DNA from: Lepidodermella squamata
Lineage: Eukaryota > Gastrotricha
Assembly (NCBI GenBank): GCA_047495785.1
Contig: JBLDXI010000025.1
Location: 558,001-622,000, forward strand
DNA: 64,000 bases
Direction: 5' to 3'
The notes under the pieces were generated by a model. That model had not been told where the DNA came from, made no database searches, and saw only the letters and a list, made by a program, of their open reading frames with translations. Made by a program: the position numbers and the translations under genes. Shown one piece after another: positions 44,935 to 57,791 of this stretch. Position 1 is the first letter of the stretch. Each line of letters starts with the position of its first letter.

Positions 44935-47264
44935 ATGCTTATTTTGAAGAACGATATTTTATGCTTTATTTTGATTTTCGCTCCGGTCGAACGAAATGAC
45001 GCCTCCAAAGCCAAGCTGCTGCTTCCAGTCATGGTCGGCGGCGGGGAAGCAACCAACGCTACATTCTACGCTCTTGCCGACTACGTCAACAACAGATCTG
45101 ACATATTGAGTGGCTTCGAAATAATTCCATACCCTTTCGAAGACGATGATGCTTTCGTGTTGAATGTAAAAGCTCGAGAGATTCTAGAGGCTGAATTGCC
45201 TGAAGACACATTCATGTCCCCCCTATTGATCGGCCCCGATGGAGGCTGTGATTTGACAGCTGGGACGTTTCGAGGCATAAACATGGTCATGGTATGCTAA
45301 AACAAGTTATCTTAATAGCATAATTTGACTTTATTCCACTTTCAGGTCACTCATAATTGTGCCGGACCTTACGTCAACTCGCGGCGTTCTAGATTTTTCA
45401 ACAACTTGTACTCAACCCTCGGCTCACAGGACGCTTACAAATATGCCGTGCTCGAGGCCGTCCGAAGCCTGGGCAAGTGGCGCCAGGTCGGTATTTTCTA
45501 CTCGTGGTGGCTTCGTGAGAATGCGATGGCTGCTCGCAATCTGTTCAGCGTCTTAACCAGCAATGCAATAACGGTTAAAGAGTTTGTAGCTGTTGAAAGA
45601 TTCGACCTCGCAAGTGATGACGATTTTAAGGCACTTCTCGATGTCCGCATAGTAATCTTCTATCCACAAGGTGCGAAAGAATGCCTGTATTTCCTGTGCC
45701 GGGCCTATTCTTTAGGAATTCGAGCACCGCATTACCATTTTATAACAGCCATTCCTGCTTGTCTGACGATAGGCATTGAGCAGGGAATTCCAGGTTGTAG
45801 CCGTGAAGTTTCCAACCTGCAACTCTCTGCCACGTTTTTCGTCGGAATTCCTCCCATCCCGTTTTCGTTCCCCGATCAATCGAGTTTGGGGCTTACCCGA
45901 GAAACCTTTGACCAACTCCTAGATGATAAGCTATCAATCTATCCGTATCAGGTTTTCGACTATTCTGTTCGCTATGCCTGCCATGATGCAATGATGGCGG
46001 CAGTAATGGTCCTTAATCGCACAGAATCAACGTTGAGGACAGAATACAACTTTTCGCTAAGTGACTACGCAGATCCAAGTAGGAAAAGTATTGTGTACAA
46101 AATTGCGAATCGAAGTGCAGCTCAGATGGATTTGGTCGGCTTTAGAAACCCTAGAATTCAAAGGGACCAACATGGCGAAATGTTCCAAGACATTTCAATA
46201 ATGCAGCCTTTTAATTCGAAGCCTCGATTAGTCGCTCACATATCGCGCGACTACGACTCAGGATCTTTTTCCTTCAAACTTGACGCTCCACCGATCTGGG
46301 CAACTGCGAATGGACAAGCTCCTAAAGATTTATCTGCCATTGAACGGAGAGTTGGATATTGCGGTGGAGGAATTAATGATCCAGTAGCATGTTTGTCTGC
46401 ATTTGTCAGTCTAATCCAAGTTGCAATCATGAGATCCTCTGTAAAATTCAAGGCGGAATTATTTTGGGCTAATTGGAAGAAATATCTCGTTTTCTTAACC
46501 TGCTTATCAATCAATGGGTCAGCTGTTTTTCTAACGGTTGGTCATGATTATTCGCCAGTTTCTGAATGCAAATGGCGGCCGTTTCCAACCGGCGTGACTA
46601 TAAGCCTCCTTAACAGCATTATATTCAGTCAAATTGTTGTCTACAGCAAATTTGTCAAAGTACGACGTTTCCGAGTCCATGACCGCACTCTGAGATACGT
46701 TAACAATTTCCGCCCAAAGCAAGGCTTTGTTCTTACGATGAACTTAGCTGCTACTCTCCTCAGCAATCGATACCATAACCAGCTGAAGATGCTGCAAATT
46801 TTTGGGGCAACACTGCCAATTAGTGCTTTTCTTCTGTTTTTCTGACTGACCCTATGGAGGTGAGCTTCAAGAGGCTCCCGCTCGCTTTTGACTCGAATAT
46901 TGATACATATTTCAACCTTGATGTAATGCATTGCCGTTCTACGAACATGACTTATTGGTTAGGGGCGATTCTCGCCTATAACTTCGTCTTAATTCTTCTG
47001 TCTAACATGTTCTCATTCACGCTAAGGCGCAGAGTGATGCCGCATGAGTTCGCGCTAAGCTGCCGGCTAATCAGAATAGCGGCTGCGAATTGTCTGACGA
47101 TGCTTGCAGCTGCTGTGCTCCTGCTTGTCGTTCTATCACCATCTTCCGACACGCCGTGCATGTTTAATGCCGTGTTAGCGTTCATCGAATTGATTTTTTC
47201 TGCCGTGATGAGCGCAATACTCCTGTTTCCAGTTTCTGTCAGAGTTGAAAAAGCTGGACTGTGA
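44935..47264 (+). pseudogene. Divergent GABA-B-like receptor, copy 2 (frameshifted)
   Basis: Same plan as copy 1: exon 1 is 44935-45291, the 54-bp phase 0 intron 45292-45345, and exon 2 starts at 45346. The signal peptide region (MLILKNDILCFILIF) differs, but from 45019 to 46239 the DNA matches copy 1 almost perfectly. The seven-helix half is then clearly diverged (CKWR, SQIVVYSKFVKVRRFRV). In helix 5 the frame ends at a TGA (46843-46845) after a run of five T (46837-46841). The rest of the receptor continues in another frame (LTDPMEV ... LDVMHC ... LLFPVSVRVEK) to 47264. One missing base in the T-run explains this, either a real mutation or an assembly error. If real, the product would be cut at about residue 618, inside helix 5. 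Confidence 0.75.
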
Positions 47265-47466
47265 AAAATGGGATTGAGTTAGTCTGGAAGATGCGCTCAC
47301 CTGTTGTTTCGTTGAAATGTTAATTGCTTATGAAATTAGAAAGAGCCGTGATAAGTACCTATTTTGCTGATAATTTATTCGAACCTTCGTTGCATGGGTT
47401 GAATTCAGCTTTCAGCTGGAAATTTCCTCGAAACAGTTGGATTGATAAATTAATGCTGGGTTGAAT

Positions 47467-49837
47467 TCATTGCATTACAACGGCTACTGGGAATAGTAGA
47501 ACACTTGACATAACGGAAGAGTACATCAGCTGGCACACAGCCAAAGCAAGGTTCACAGAACAAGAACTACCCGAATTCGCTACAACAATTACTATAAGAA
47601 AACCAGCGCCTAGAATACTCAAACTGACCACGGCAGCGATCCTGAATAAAGAGACAGTTAACGAAATATCGACCGGAAATGTGATCTTCCTGATTTTGAG
47701 AGAGAAAAAGTTGGCCGCAAGATTGGTTAGGCAAACAATGATCAAATAAGCCGCTAGCCAATACGTGGCATTATTTGAGGTGCACTGCGGAGTTGCGATA
47801 TCATAATAGGTATCTCGGAATACATCAAAACGTATTTCCGAAGTTTGAAGAGTTATGGTTAACGGCTCAGCAATCATCCATACGCTGAGAAGTAACAATT
47901 TCACTGAAAATGCTAAGCAAAATACTTTGCTGATTATAGAGCTGATTTCGAATTTGCTACTCGACAAAGTTAGAAACATTCGAGATCCAGCGAAAATTAC
48001 TTGATTTGGCGCTGTATCCTCCTCGCAAAACCCGCCGGCTATGCTGGCTCTCATCGCCGACTTGAGTTGGTTAAAGCCATTCAAATACCGGGGTTCTTTG
48101 TTCTCCTTTCGAACCGTCTTCAGCTTGATCTTTGAGTAGCCGAGCATTTGACTGAATAATAAGCTCTGCAACATGCTGATCCCAACACCGTTCAAAAATG
48201 GCCTCCACTTGCATTCCTCCTTAGAAGCCAAATCATGCCCGATTACGAGGAACAGCGAGGAGGCGTTTATTCCCATGCAACTGACAAATACTAAAATCTT
48301 CTTCCATGCTTCGTGAAAAACGTCATGAGGCAAATTGACTGAGGCTAAGAAAATGGTGAACTGACCTAGGGCTACGATCCCGCTGAAACTTGATACTCCT
48401 ATAATCAAGCCCCTCCCGCATTTTCCGAATCGGTGCTCGATATTCGTCAAATCTTTCGGGACCTTACCATTCCTAGTCGCCCATGTAGGCTCAGCATCAA
48501 GGGCGAAGGTAAAGGAAGAATCCGAAACCTGATACTCTAAGCGAGCCACGAGGCGAGGCTTAAGATCCCGATCAGCCTGAAAGATTGATAGATCCTGATA
48601 ATTTTCGCCATTCCTACCTCGAGTTATTTCCCTACTCCGAAAGCCATTTAGTCTTATCCCAGCAGCTGTTCGATTCGCGATTTTGTAAATGAAATTTCTT
48701 TTAGTTTCGTCTTTGTAGTCCCTGAGGGATAAATTGTAACTATTCTTCAGCGCCGTCTCAGTTCGATTTAATACCAGGAGTGTTGTCATGAATGCGTCGA
48801 AGCACGCGTACCTTACCACGTCGTCGCCCACAGACTCGTTTACATGAGCTAAATTCCGGTCAACGATAGCATCCAACTCCGTGGGACTGATTCCTAAACT
48901 CGAATTTGTGGGCAATTTGAAGGGCTTCGTGGGCACCCCAACGAAGAAGCTACCCCTGAGTTGATGATCTAAATTCTCTCGAGAACAGTCATCCGGCAGG
49001 TTTATCGATGCCCAAACTAAACAGGCCGGAATTGAAATGATAAAGTGGAATAATGGGGGTCGAATGTTATAGTTATAGGCCCGGCAAAGGAAGTAAGCGC
49101 ATTCCCCAGATCCAGCTGGATACAAAACAATTATCCTGACATTCATCAGCGCTTGGAAATCGGAGTCGGTAGCCTCGGAGAAATACCTAACGCCTATGAA
49201 CTCTTTCACAATAACTTCGTTTTGGGTTAACGTTGCGAAGAGATTTAAGACCCCGATGGCATTATCTCGCAACCACCACGAATAGAAAACCCCGACTTGT
49301 CGCCACTTGCCTATACTTCGAATAGCCTCAAGAACGGCGAATTTATACGAATCAATGGCGGCTAAGGTTGAATAAAGATTGTTGTAGTAGACCCGCCTTC
49401 TCGAGTTGATGTACGCTCCGGCGCAAGATTGCGAAATCTAAAATCTCTAAGTAAACACGATCCTTTCAGAGGGTTTCCGAATTACTTACCATCACCATGT
49501 CGATTCCTCGGAAAGACCCAGCCGAAAAATCGCAGGCTCCATCCGGTCCTGTAACAACAGGAGCCATAAATGTGTCATCCGGCAGATCGAGATCCATGAT
49601 TTCTCTGACGAAGTAATTCGAATATTCCGTGTCTGATTCCCAGTTCTCATATGGGACGACTTCATACTCGGGCAGTATTTCAGCACGGCTGTTGACGATT
49701 TCAGCCACAGCATACAGAGTTGCATTCGTAGCGTAGCCATTGCCGTTCATGACAGGCCATAGCAACGTGAACCTCGGCTTGCAATTCACGGCGTGCAGTA
49801 ATGAACTGAAGATAAACATATATTTGAGACGAAGCAT
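47467..49837 (-). CDS. Divergent GABA-B-like class C receptor, copy 3
   Basis: On the - strand, facing copy 2 tail-to-tail. Exon 1 is 49837-49490 (116 codons), then a 52-bp phase 0 intron (GTAAGT ... TTTTAG), then exon 2 at 49437-47467; 772 residues. Signal peptide MLRLKYMFIFSSLLHAVNC. The ectodomain has TLLWPVMNGNG, GPDGACDFSAG, RGIDMVM, SCAGAYINSRRR and GKWRQVGVFYSWW. The seven-helix part has ECKWRPFLNG (helix 3), MIAEPLTI (helix 5) and LLFPVAVV at the end. It is the most divergent member, with a longer loop between helices 4 and 5 (FCEEDTAPNQ region), yet keeps the family intron position exactly. Ligand unknown. Confidence 0.8.
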
Positions 49838-50670
49838 TTTCGCTCTCGAAAATTTGTTGTAATATGTTTTGAACGGAACATAGCTTGTTACTCGGGGAAG
49901 CTAATTTTCAGGCGGCGGCTTTATGCTGGCAGTCAGTTACACATGTCGGGGAACGGCCGCATGACCGATCGTCGAGGCGAGCTAATCTTTGCCATGTGAT
50001 CAATGTATGTACCATTAGTCATCGGATGTATGCTGAAGGGGAAGTTCAATTGAGCGAAAAATGCTTCAAGCAAGCGACGAGCCAAAACGCTTCTATGATT
50101 GAACACATGCGCAACACTCTGAGTTCTGAGTCAACCATGGAAACAGCCTTTTTGTTCGAAGTATCCTGTTTTCTGAGTGTTTGTATAAAGAGGGCGATCA
50201 TTTTTTCATTTATCGGCAACTATTTAGGAATAAAAAGTACCGACCCGATTATTTTGGGTGGTTAATGTACTCAGTGGCTAAGCTTCGTATTTTTTTTACT
50301 TCGATCGAGCATCACTCATTCGAAAACATAGTTGTCCTCTATTCCGTATTCGACGGTCGTAATTCAATTGTATTCACTGATACTTCGACGGCACTACTTG
50401 CATCCTGAAGCCGGAACAATCCATGAGGCGAGCAGGTAGGTAGGTGTATAATGAAGGATGACAACAAAATATTTTAGACATTTCCGTTTAAGTTAGAGTG
50501 GAAAGAAATATTTCACGCACACTTCATGTCAACATTATCAGGTTTGCGTAAATCCGGCCTCAGCTAATCATGAGACTAGTCCATCTCAGTTACTCTGATT
50601 TCCATCACCTTGTTGCCATATACCGAAATGTTTGCTGTAATTGCAACAAGCATTGCACATGTTTCTTGCT
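49838..50670. other. Intergenic, no gene seen
   Basis: Upstream flank of receptor copy 3 up to the hAT-type element. Two short + strand ORFs (49885-50265 and 50181-50408) show no recognised content. Confidence 0.4.
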
Positions 50671-51475
50671 CAGTGCTTCTCTCAACCTTTTTCCGTAGTG
50701 GGCCATTTCCTAACTCATTTTCCATACCTGCGGGCCGCATGGCTTGGGCCCTCGCCGGCGGGCCGCTACCACTGTATTGTAAGAACACATCGGCCCACGT
50801 GTTTATAATGTGAGCGAAATTCAACAGATATTGTTGCTGTTTAGTCGCTAATTTTATTGCCATGAAATTTGAAATAATTCTTTTTTATTAAAAATTGGGC
50901 ATTCATGAGTAGGTATTGAGCATGTATTAGGAATTATCAAATAAGTATCAAGTTTTATGAGCCATTTTTTAAGCTAGCATTTCTGCTCATCGCAAAAAGA
51001 AACTAGAAAATCATAACTGGAATTTATTTACGCCAAATGTTCAAGAACGGGCCTAGAGGGCATTTGAAAAAATTGATTAGCGTGAATGAACGAATAAGGA
51101 AAAAATGAATAAGTGGCTTTATTAATGGTATAAACTGCGTTAAGCTCAGTAGGGTAGCCAGGATTTTTGTTTGAAACATTTTGCGGCATAAAAGCTACTT
51201 GAAAATCAATTCGCGAGCGAAGCGAGCTTTAGCTGACGCTTTTTTGGGCATTTTCAACCCGAAAATAGGCTGACAATGCATTATAATATGGATGACTCAT
51301 GGGAACCCTGTAGTTGGACTTCCGGGCATCGCTTGGACCTTAAAGCTATTTGAAAATGATTGATAACAAGGCTTGCGGGCCGCAACCAATACAAGTTATC
51401 CAGTTGAGTGCTGGGCCGCACAAAATCGGGCTGCGGACCGCATGCGGCCCGAAAAATGAAGGTTGAGAAGCACTG
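50671..51475. mobile_element. Non-autonomous hAT-type DNA transposon (805 bp)
   Basis: Terminal inverted repeats start CAGTGCTTCTCTCAACC (left) and, reverse complemented, CAGTGCTTCTCAACCTTC (right), the hAT CAGTG..TTCTCAACC type. The element is flanked by a perfect 8-bp direct repeat TTCTTGCT (50663-50670 and 51476-51483), the target-site length of hAT transposases. Subterminal GGGCCGC-type motifs occur near both ends. There is no transposase ORF, so it depends on an autonomous partner elsewhere. Confidence 0.88.
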
Positions 51476-51699
51476 TTCTTGCTTGTCTGAAACGGTACCC
51501 TAGAGCCAGAGAGAAAAATATTTGCCAGTGTAACAGAGCGAAATTTATTAGGTCATAAACTTGTAGAATCAAATGTTCCCAGTCCTTTTATAACTTCGGA
51601 TCCTTTTTCACAACATTTCCTTTGATTGCGTTTTTCCTGAGGCACACATTACGATGGCTGTTTTTCATCATTAACCTAGAAGAACGTTCAACGGCTAGT

Positions 51700-54276
51700 A
51701 TGCAAACGATTTTTGCGTTATTCTCGCTTGTCCTATTGCTCACAGTGCATAACGTAACCGCTAGACGTAAGCTATTATGGCCAGCAATGGTAGGTGGATC
51801 AGACCTAGTGAATGCCAGTGTTCACGCCCTTGCAGAATATGTCAATGCACAGCCGAGCTTTCTCACAAAATTCGAGATAGTTCCATATCCACTGCTGCTA
51901 GCCGCTGTAGATTCTGGAAACAGACTAGCCAGGGAATTATTCGAATTGGACCTTCCAGAAGATGCTTACCTAGCTCCTGTACTTACGGGGCCTGATGGAA
52001 ACTGTGATTCGAGCGCTGGTACTTATCGTGGAATCGCCATGGTCATGGTATGGAGTACGCTAATATACCAACATATTCAATATTCAAGGCATTTGTAAAT
52101 TTAGAAAACACCATTTTATAGAAATTTGTATAGAGTTGACGTGAAATTCACTCGCCCGTCTGAGATTGTTTCTACATTTTAAGCCTTTTTCACCCCACTT
52201 ATGTCCTCATTTTTTCCGTTGCTTTCATTCTATTTTCCTCAGATTTCGCAAAGCTGCACTGGGCCTTTTATCGAATCTCGAAAGTCTAAATTCTACAACA
52301 ATCTCTATACGACACTAGGATCTGTGAGCACGTACAAATACGCTTTTCTCGAGGCAATCCGTAGCGTTGGCAACTGGAAGCGAGTCGGGATAATCTATTC
52401 TTGGGGATTTCGTGAAGTGCCAATGCAAGCGTTCGACGCCTTCAATTTGCTTACTATTAACAACATAGAAATCAGTGAGTCAGTTGCAGCTTATTGGTTT
52501 GGTGACATTCAGGATGCTGATCTTCAACCTTTAAAAACGGCTAGAATTATTCTAGTTTTTGCGTCTGGAGCTTTAGAATGTCAGATCTTCTTATGCAAGG
52601 CTTACCATAATGGGATAAGGCCCCCGCTCTATCATTTTATTGTATCTATTCCTGCATGCTTGACTTGGAACCTTGAACGATCGGCCCCAATAAGCAAAAA
52701 CTGTACCAGGGAAATTATCGACACCCAACTATCAGCGTTGTTTGCAATTGGTATTCCAACAATTTTATTTGATATGCCAACAATATCAAGCCTTGGGATG
52801 AGCCCGTCTGATTACGACCAACAGGTTTCCAAGAAGATGCTTCAAGTTAGTGGCTTGACGGTAAGTTACAGCGTACGTTACGCCTATTACGATTCTCAAA
52901 TGTTAACTCTACTGGCCCTAAACGATACTGAAGCTATTCTCAATCGAGATTACAATCTCTCTCTAACCGATTTCAAAGACCCCAAGTACAGGGCTCTGAT
53001 ATATAGTGTTGCTAATCGAAGTGCGGCGGAACTTGACGCCGTTGGATTTCGTAATCCGAGAATCAAGCGAGACATCAACGGCGAAATGTACCAAGACCTA
53101 TCAATAATGCAAGCCTACAATCTAAAGCCTCGTAGAGTCGCATACCTCAGGTACAATCATGAAAACAGGTCATACTCGTTCCAGCTGGATGCTGGACCCG
53201 TATGGGCAACCAAAACAGCCATATCTCCTAACGATTTGTCGACAATCGAGATCAGAATTGGATATTGCGGGGGAGTTCTCAATGCAATAGTCAGCTTCTT
53301 TTCTGTTTTAATAACGTCGATTCAGAGCGTTCTTATGTTGGCTTCGACTCTTGGAAAGCCCGAAATGTTTTACAATAACTGGAAGAAACATTTTGTCTTC
53401 TTCGCTTGTATAAGCCTTAACGTATCGGCCATCTTCCTCACCGTCGGTCACGATTACTTTCCAGCAGCGGAATGCAAGTTGAGACCCCTTTTGATCCCGA
53501 TAAGCTTGAGCATATCCCACGGCCTGATTTTTAGTCAGATTTTCGTCTACAGCAAGTTCGTTAGAGTTAGGACCTACCGTGTGTACAATCGAGCAATTCG
53601 TTACGTCAACAATTTTTCCAAGTTGAATGCATTATTTCAAAGGGTGGCACCAAGCGGCTTGTTTCCTGAAAGTAAAGGTATAGTGAACCAGAGATATGCA
53701 TCCATCATCCTAAGCGATAAGTATAAGAACAATCTTTATATGAAGCGATCGCTCATTGTGAGTACATCAGTCAACTTGGGTTTTGTTCTTCTTTGGATCG
53801 TAACAGAACCTATGCAGATTGATTTCATCAGAAATCCGCTAACCTTTGATGAGGAGGCGGATACTTACTTCGAGTTACACGTCATGTTCTGCTCTTCAGA
53901 TAATTTGAAATACTGGATTGGCACAATTCTTTCATTCAATTTTGGACTAATTTCGCTCGCGAATCTCTTTTCGTTTGATCTGAGACGGCGGGTCATGCCT
54001 AACGAGTTTGCGTTGAGTTGCAAGCTCATCCGGGCAGCTGCAGTGAATGCGCTGACGTTGCTGGCTGCCGGTGTGATTGTATTACGATTGGTCGCTACCT
54101 CTAACCGGCAGTGCGTTGTAAACACTGCGTTAGCTTCAATCGCGCTTATCTACTCCGCGATCATGAGTTTCATTCTGCTGTTGCCGGTTTCAGTGAAGAC
54201 TGTAAAACTGGGATTACCAGCGAAATGGAATTCTGTCTCAATCGAAAGAAACTTCAGGCAACTAAAGAAATCTTGA
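51700..54276 (+). CDS. Divergent GABA-B-like class C receptor, copy 4
   Basis: Exons 51700-52047 (116 codons) and 52243-54276, with a 195-bp phase 0 intron; 793 residues. The ATG at 51700 is preferred over the in-frame one at 51622 because it opens a clean signal peptide (MQTIFALFSLVLLLTVHNV) and gives exon 1 the same 116 codons as copies 3 and 5. The ectodomain carries KLLWPAMVGGSD, GPDGNCDSSAG, SCTGPFIESRKSKFYNNLYT and KRVGIIYSW. Helix 3 has ECKLRP, followed by SQIFVYSKFVRVRTYRVY; helix 5 ends IVTEPM; helix 7 ends LLLPVSVKTVKL. The short C-tail (about 25 residues) is basic and Ser-containing. Highly similar to copies 5 and 6. Confidence 0.85.
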
Positions 54277-54893
54277 ATGCTAATAATATTTCCTACTAAT
54301 CGCGAGTCACGATAGTGATACAAATCTAAACTACTTACTTTTATTCTCTATCGCTCCTAAGACTGAGCGAAAAGTGATCGAAATCGTCCCTCTGTCCGCC
54401 CGCTATTTTTGTGCTTACGCTTGGAAGTTTGAAAAGTGCGTTGTTGTACCTCACGGGGGGGGGGGGGGGGGCTAGCGGCTAAAGGAATTAGCCGTGATGG
54501 ATTCCTACGTTTCATCTCCGGATCAAACATTATTAGTAATAATATATGAGGGCGGTATCGTGTCCCCTCGCTGTGCTTTCTTTCCTCATCCCAATCCACT
54601 GCAGCAAATTGACAATAAAACGTATGCGAAATTTCCGTTCTCATTAGGCGTTAGTACTGGGCGATCCAGCGCAATAGTAAGCGAATTGGTGAATCTGAGA
54701 TTTGCAGAGACTCAGAACTGACACTAGATTCTACGGAATAAAAAGTCATAATTCCCTACGGGGGCTGAATCTTCTCAGATTACCTCCCAATAATTTTAGT
54801 AGCAAAATCAGGCGTTGGTCACGTCTCTAGCTAGCTAACAGACTGAGCCACCGATATATAGCAAAATGATGACAAATGCATTAACTGAAAAGT
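54277..54893. other. Spacer between receptor copies 4 and 5
   Basis: Contains a homopolymer of 17 G at 54455-54471 and otherwise no recognised gene. The promoter of copy 5 presumably lies in its right half. Confidence 0.5.
54455..54471. repeat. Poly(G) run (17 nt)
   Basis: Uninterrupted G homopolymer, rare in this AT-leaning sequence; its length may be uncertain in the assembly. Confidence 0.9.
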
Positions 54894-57456
54894 ATGCTGG
54901 CGAACTTGGCGCTTCTCTTAGTTGTGACGGTGGCTGTCAGGCCTATCCTTCCAGAAAAGCCGAAGCTGTTATGGCCTGCTATCACAGGCGGTTCTGATCA
55001 AACAAATGCAAGTGTCTATGCACTAGCTAAATATGTCAACAATGGTTCGAATTTGTTGACCAACTTTGAGGTAGTTCCCTACCCATTGGTCTATCTCGAG
55101 GAAGACCAGGTCAATAGAAGGGCTAGACAGCTTTTGGAGATGAATCTGTCAAGCGATACCTACCTGGCTCCAGTTATCACTGGGCCTGATGGTGAATGTG
55201 ACACTGCAGCTGGTTCATATCGTGGTATCAACATGATCATGGTAATATTTTTAAAATGTTGACCGTTTGACCTTTTTTACAGTATCCATAGTCGCAGGTA
55301 AGCAAAAAAAAACTATCCTGTAACTGAAAATCATCCTACATTCTACGACTAAACTTATTTTTGAACTGCGGGAATTCTGGGCTTTTAGAATATTTTTTGA
55401 ATCCCATTCGCATTCCAAGTATTTATTTTTACCGCACATTTTTTCTTCGTTTCAATTTTATCAGATTACCCAAAGCTGTGCTGGACCTTTTATCGAATCT
55501 CGAAGGTCAAAGTTCTTCAACAATCTATATACCACATTAGGATCCGTGACCACGTACAAATTCGCGTTTCTGGAGGCAGTTCGTAGCGTTGGCAAATGGA
55601 AACGGGTCGGTATCATCTACTCATGGTGGCTTCGTGATGTTCCAATGCTGGTTTTCGACACTTTCAAATTGCTAACAGCGAACAAAATCGAGGTTAGTGA
55701 GACTGTGGGGTCCTATTGGTTCGATGAGTTGGAGGATGAGGATTTACAGCCCTTACAAAATGTCAGAGTGGTTCTCATTTTTCCTTATGGAGCCTATGAA
55801 TGTCAGATTTTCCTGTGCAAGGCGTATCACAATGGGATGAGGCCTCCGTTGTATCAATTTATTGCATCGATTCCGGCATGCTTAACATGGAACCTAGGCC
55901 GGGACGTTGCAATTTCGAAAGTTTGTACGAGGGAAATAATCGACATCCAACTATCAGCGTTGTTTGCAGTCGGTATTCCGACAACACCTTTTGAGATGCC
56001 AGCTATGTCAAGCCTTGGCATGAGCCCAGATGAGTACGACGAACGGCTCAACATTGAAATGGCTCATCTAGGCTGGAGCGTTCGTTATTCGGATCATGAC
56101 TCTCAGATGTTCACGCTTCTAGTTCTGAATAAAACTGACGCAAGTCTGCGGCAGGATTACAACCTCTCTCTAACTGATTTCAAGGACCCGAAGTACAGAT
56201 CTCTTGTTTACAATGTTGCCAATCGAAGCGCGGCTGAACTTGAGGCTGTTGGGTTTCGAAACACCAGGATAAAGCGAGATATCAACGGTGAGATGTACCA
56301 AGACCTTTCGATTATGCAAGCATACAACTTGAACGCTCGAAGGGTAGCTCATTTGCCATTCAATTACGAAAAACGGGAATTTTCATTTAAACTTGATGCC
56401 TCGCCAATATGGGCGACCAGAACAGGCCTCTCGCCGAAAGATCTGTCCAACATCGAATTCAGGATTGGATTTTGTGGAGAATTTCTCACCATTCTGGTAG
56501 CTTGCTTGGCTGTATCACTGACTTTGGTTCAGATCCTACTTCTCTCAGCTACAACCCATGCTAAACCTGAGATGTTCTACTACAATTGGAAGAAATACCT
56601 TGTTTTCTTTGCCTGTGTAGGCATGAACTCATCGGCCGTTTTCCTTATATTTGGTCATGATTATTTCCCGGCTACGGAATGTCGATGGAGAATAGTTTTG
56701 ATTTCGACAAGCTTGAGCATGCTTCACAGCCTGATTTTCAGTCAAATTTTCGTCTACAGCAAGTTCGTACGTGTTAGGACCTACCGCGTCTACAATAGAT
56801 GTATTCGCTACGTCAACAACCTTGCGAAGTGGACAGCATCTCTCCGAGTGCGCCCGAGTGATTCGGCGTATGACATTAAAGCTGTTGTCCTTCAAAGACG
56901 CGTGTCAACCCTCCAAAGTGATAGATATAAGAACGAACTGCAGATGTCACAGTCTTTGAGCGCGGTCTTAGCTCTCAACGTTGTTGGGCTACTACTATGG
57001 ATCATCAAAGAGCCCATGCAGCTTGTACTCTTCAGAAATCCAATCGCTTTTGACGAGGCTGCTGATACCTACTTTGAACTAGACGTGACGTATTGTAATT
57101 CGGACAATTTGAGCTACTGGCTAGGTGGAATGCTAGCGTTCAATTTTGCTCTGATTCTGCTTGCCAATTTGTTCTCGCTTGACCTCAGGCGTCGCACCAT
57201 GCCTAATGAATTTGCTCTGAGTTGCAAGCTAATCAGAGCCGCTGCTGTGAATGCGTTAACGATGCTCGCCGCCAGTGTAGTCGTGCTCGTCCTTGTCACG
57301 AAGTCGAACAAACCGTGCATGGTCAACGCAGTATTAGCTTTCATCGAGCTAGTGTACTCCGCGCTAATGAGTTTCGTTCTGCTGCTACCTGTTACCGTCA
57401 AGATCGAGAAACTGGACTCAATAGCTCAATCAAGCAACGCAAATTCAGGTTCTTAG
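54894..57456 (+). CDS. Divergent GABA-B-like class C receptor, copy 5
   Basis: Exons 54894-55241 (116 codons) and 55465-57456, with a 223-bp phase 0 intron; 779 residues. Signal peptide MLANLALLLVVTVAV. The ectodomain spans about 20-448 with KLLWPAITGGSD, GPDGECDTAAG, SCAGPFIESRRSKFFNNLYT and KRVGIIYSWW. The seven-helix domain runs from about 449 (RIGFCG) to 765. CRWR at residue 522 begins helix 3, SQIFVYSKFVRVRTYRVY follows, IIKEPMQL ends helix 5, and LDVTYCNSDNLSYWLG precedes helix 6. The short tail is Ser/Asn-rich. Placement of these motifs parallels GABA-B receptors (family knowledge); binding residues for GABA could not be assigned. Copies 4, 5 and 6 form the closest subgroup. Confidence 0.85.
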
Positions 57457-57791
57457 TTCCTCTTTTCAAGGCGATTTTCATATTTACTAGGTACAATAAC
57501 GGAGAAATTATTGTCAACTTGGAAGTAAAAGAGGGAGCAGAAATTAAATAGACATTTTGTCAGATGTTACACGCCTAGCTTCAGTTACTTACTACAACTT
57601 GCCACAAATATTAATCGTTTGTGCTACGCTCAGCCAGCAGTATCCTCCTTCAAGATTGGAAGTGAAGGAAGTGGTGGTGAGGCATGAGAGGGTTCATCCC
57701 TCTTTCGCGAGAATTGATTGCTGGTCTAGCCATCACCTTGCACTAATTTATTTTCAAAAATCGATAGCATAAATGAGCTCTTTTTACATTT

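Noticed and set aside
51622-51699. Upstream in-frame ATG for receptor copy 4
   Set aside because: Starting at 51622 would place 26 mostly non-signal residues before a clean signal peptide; the ATG at 51700 matches exon 1 length in copies 3 and 5.
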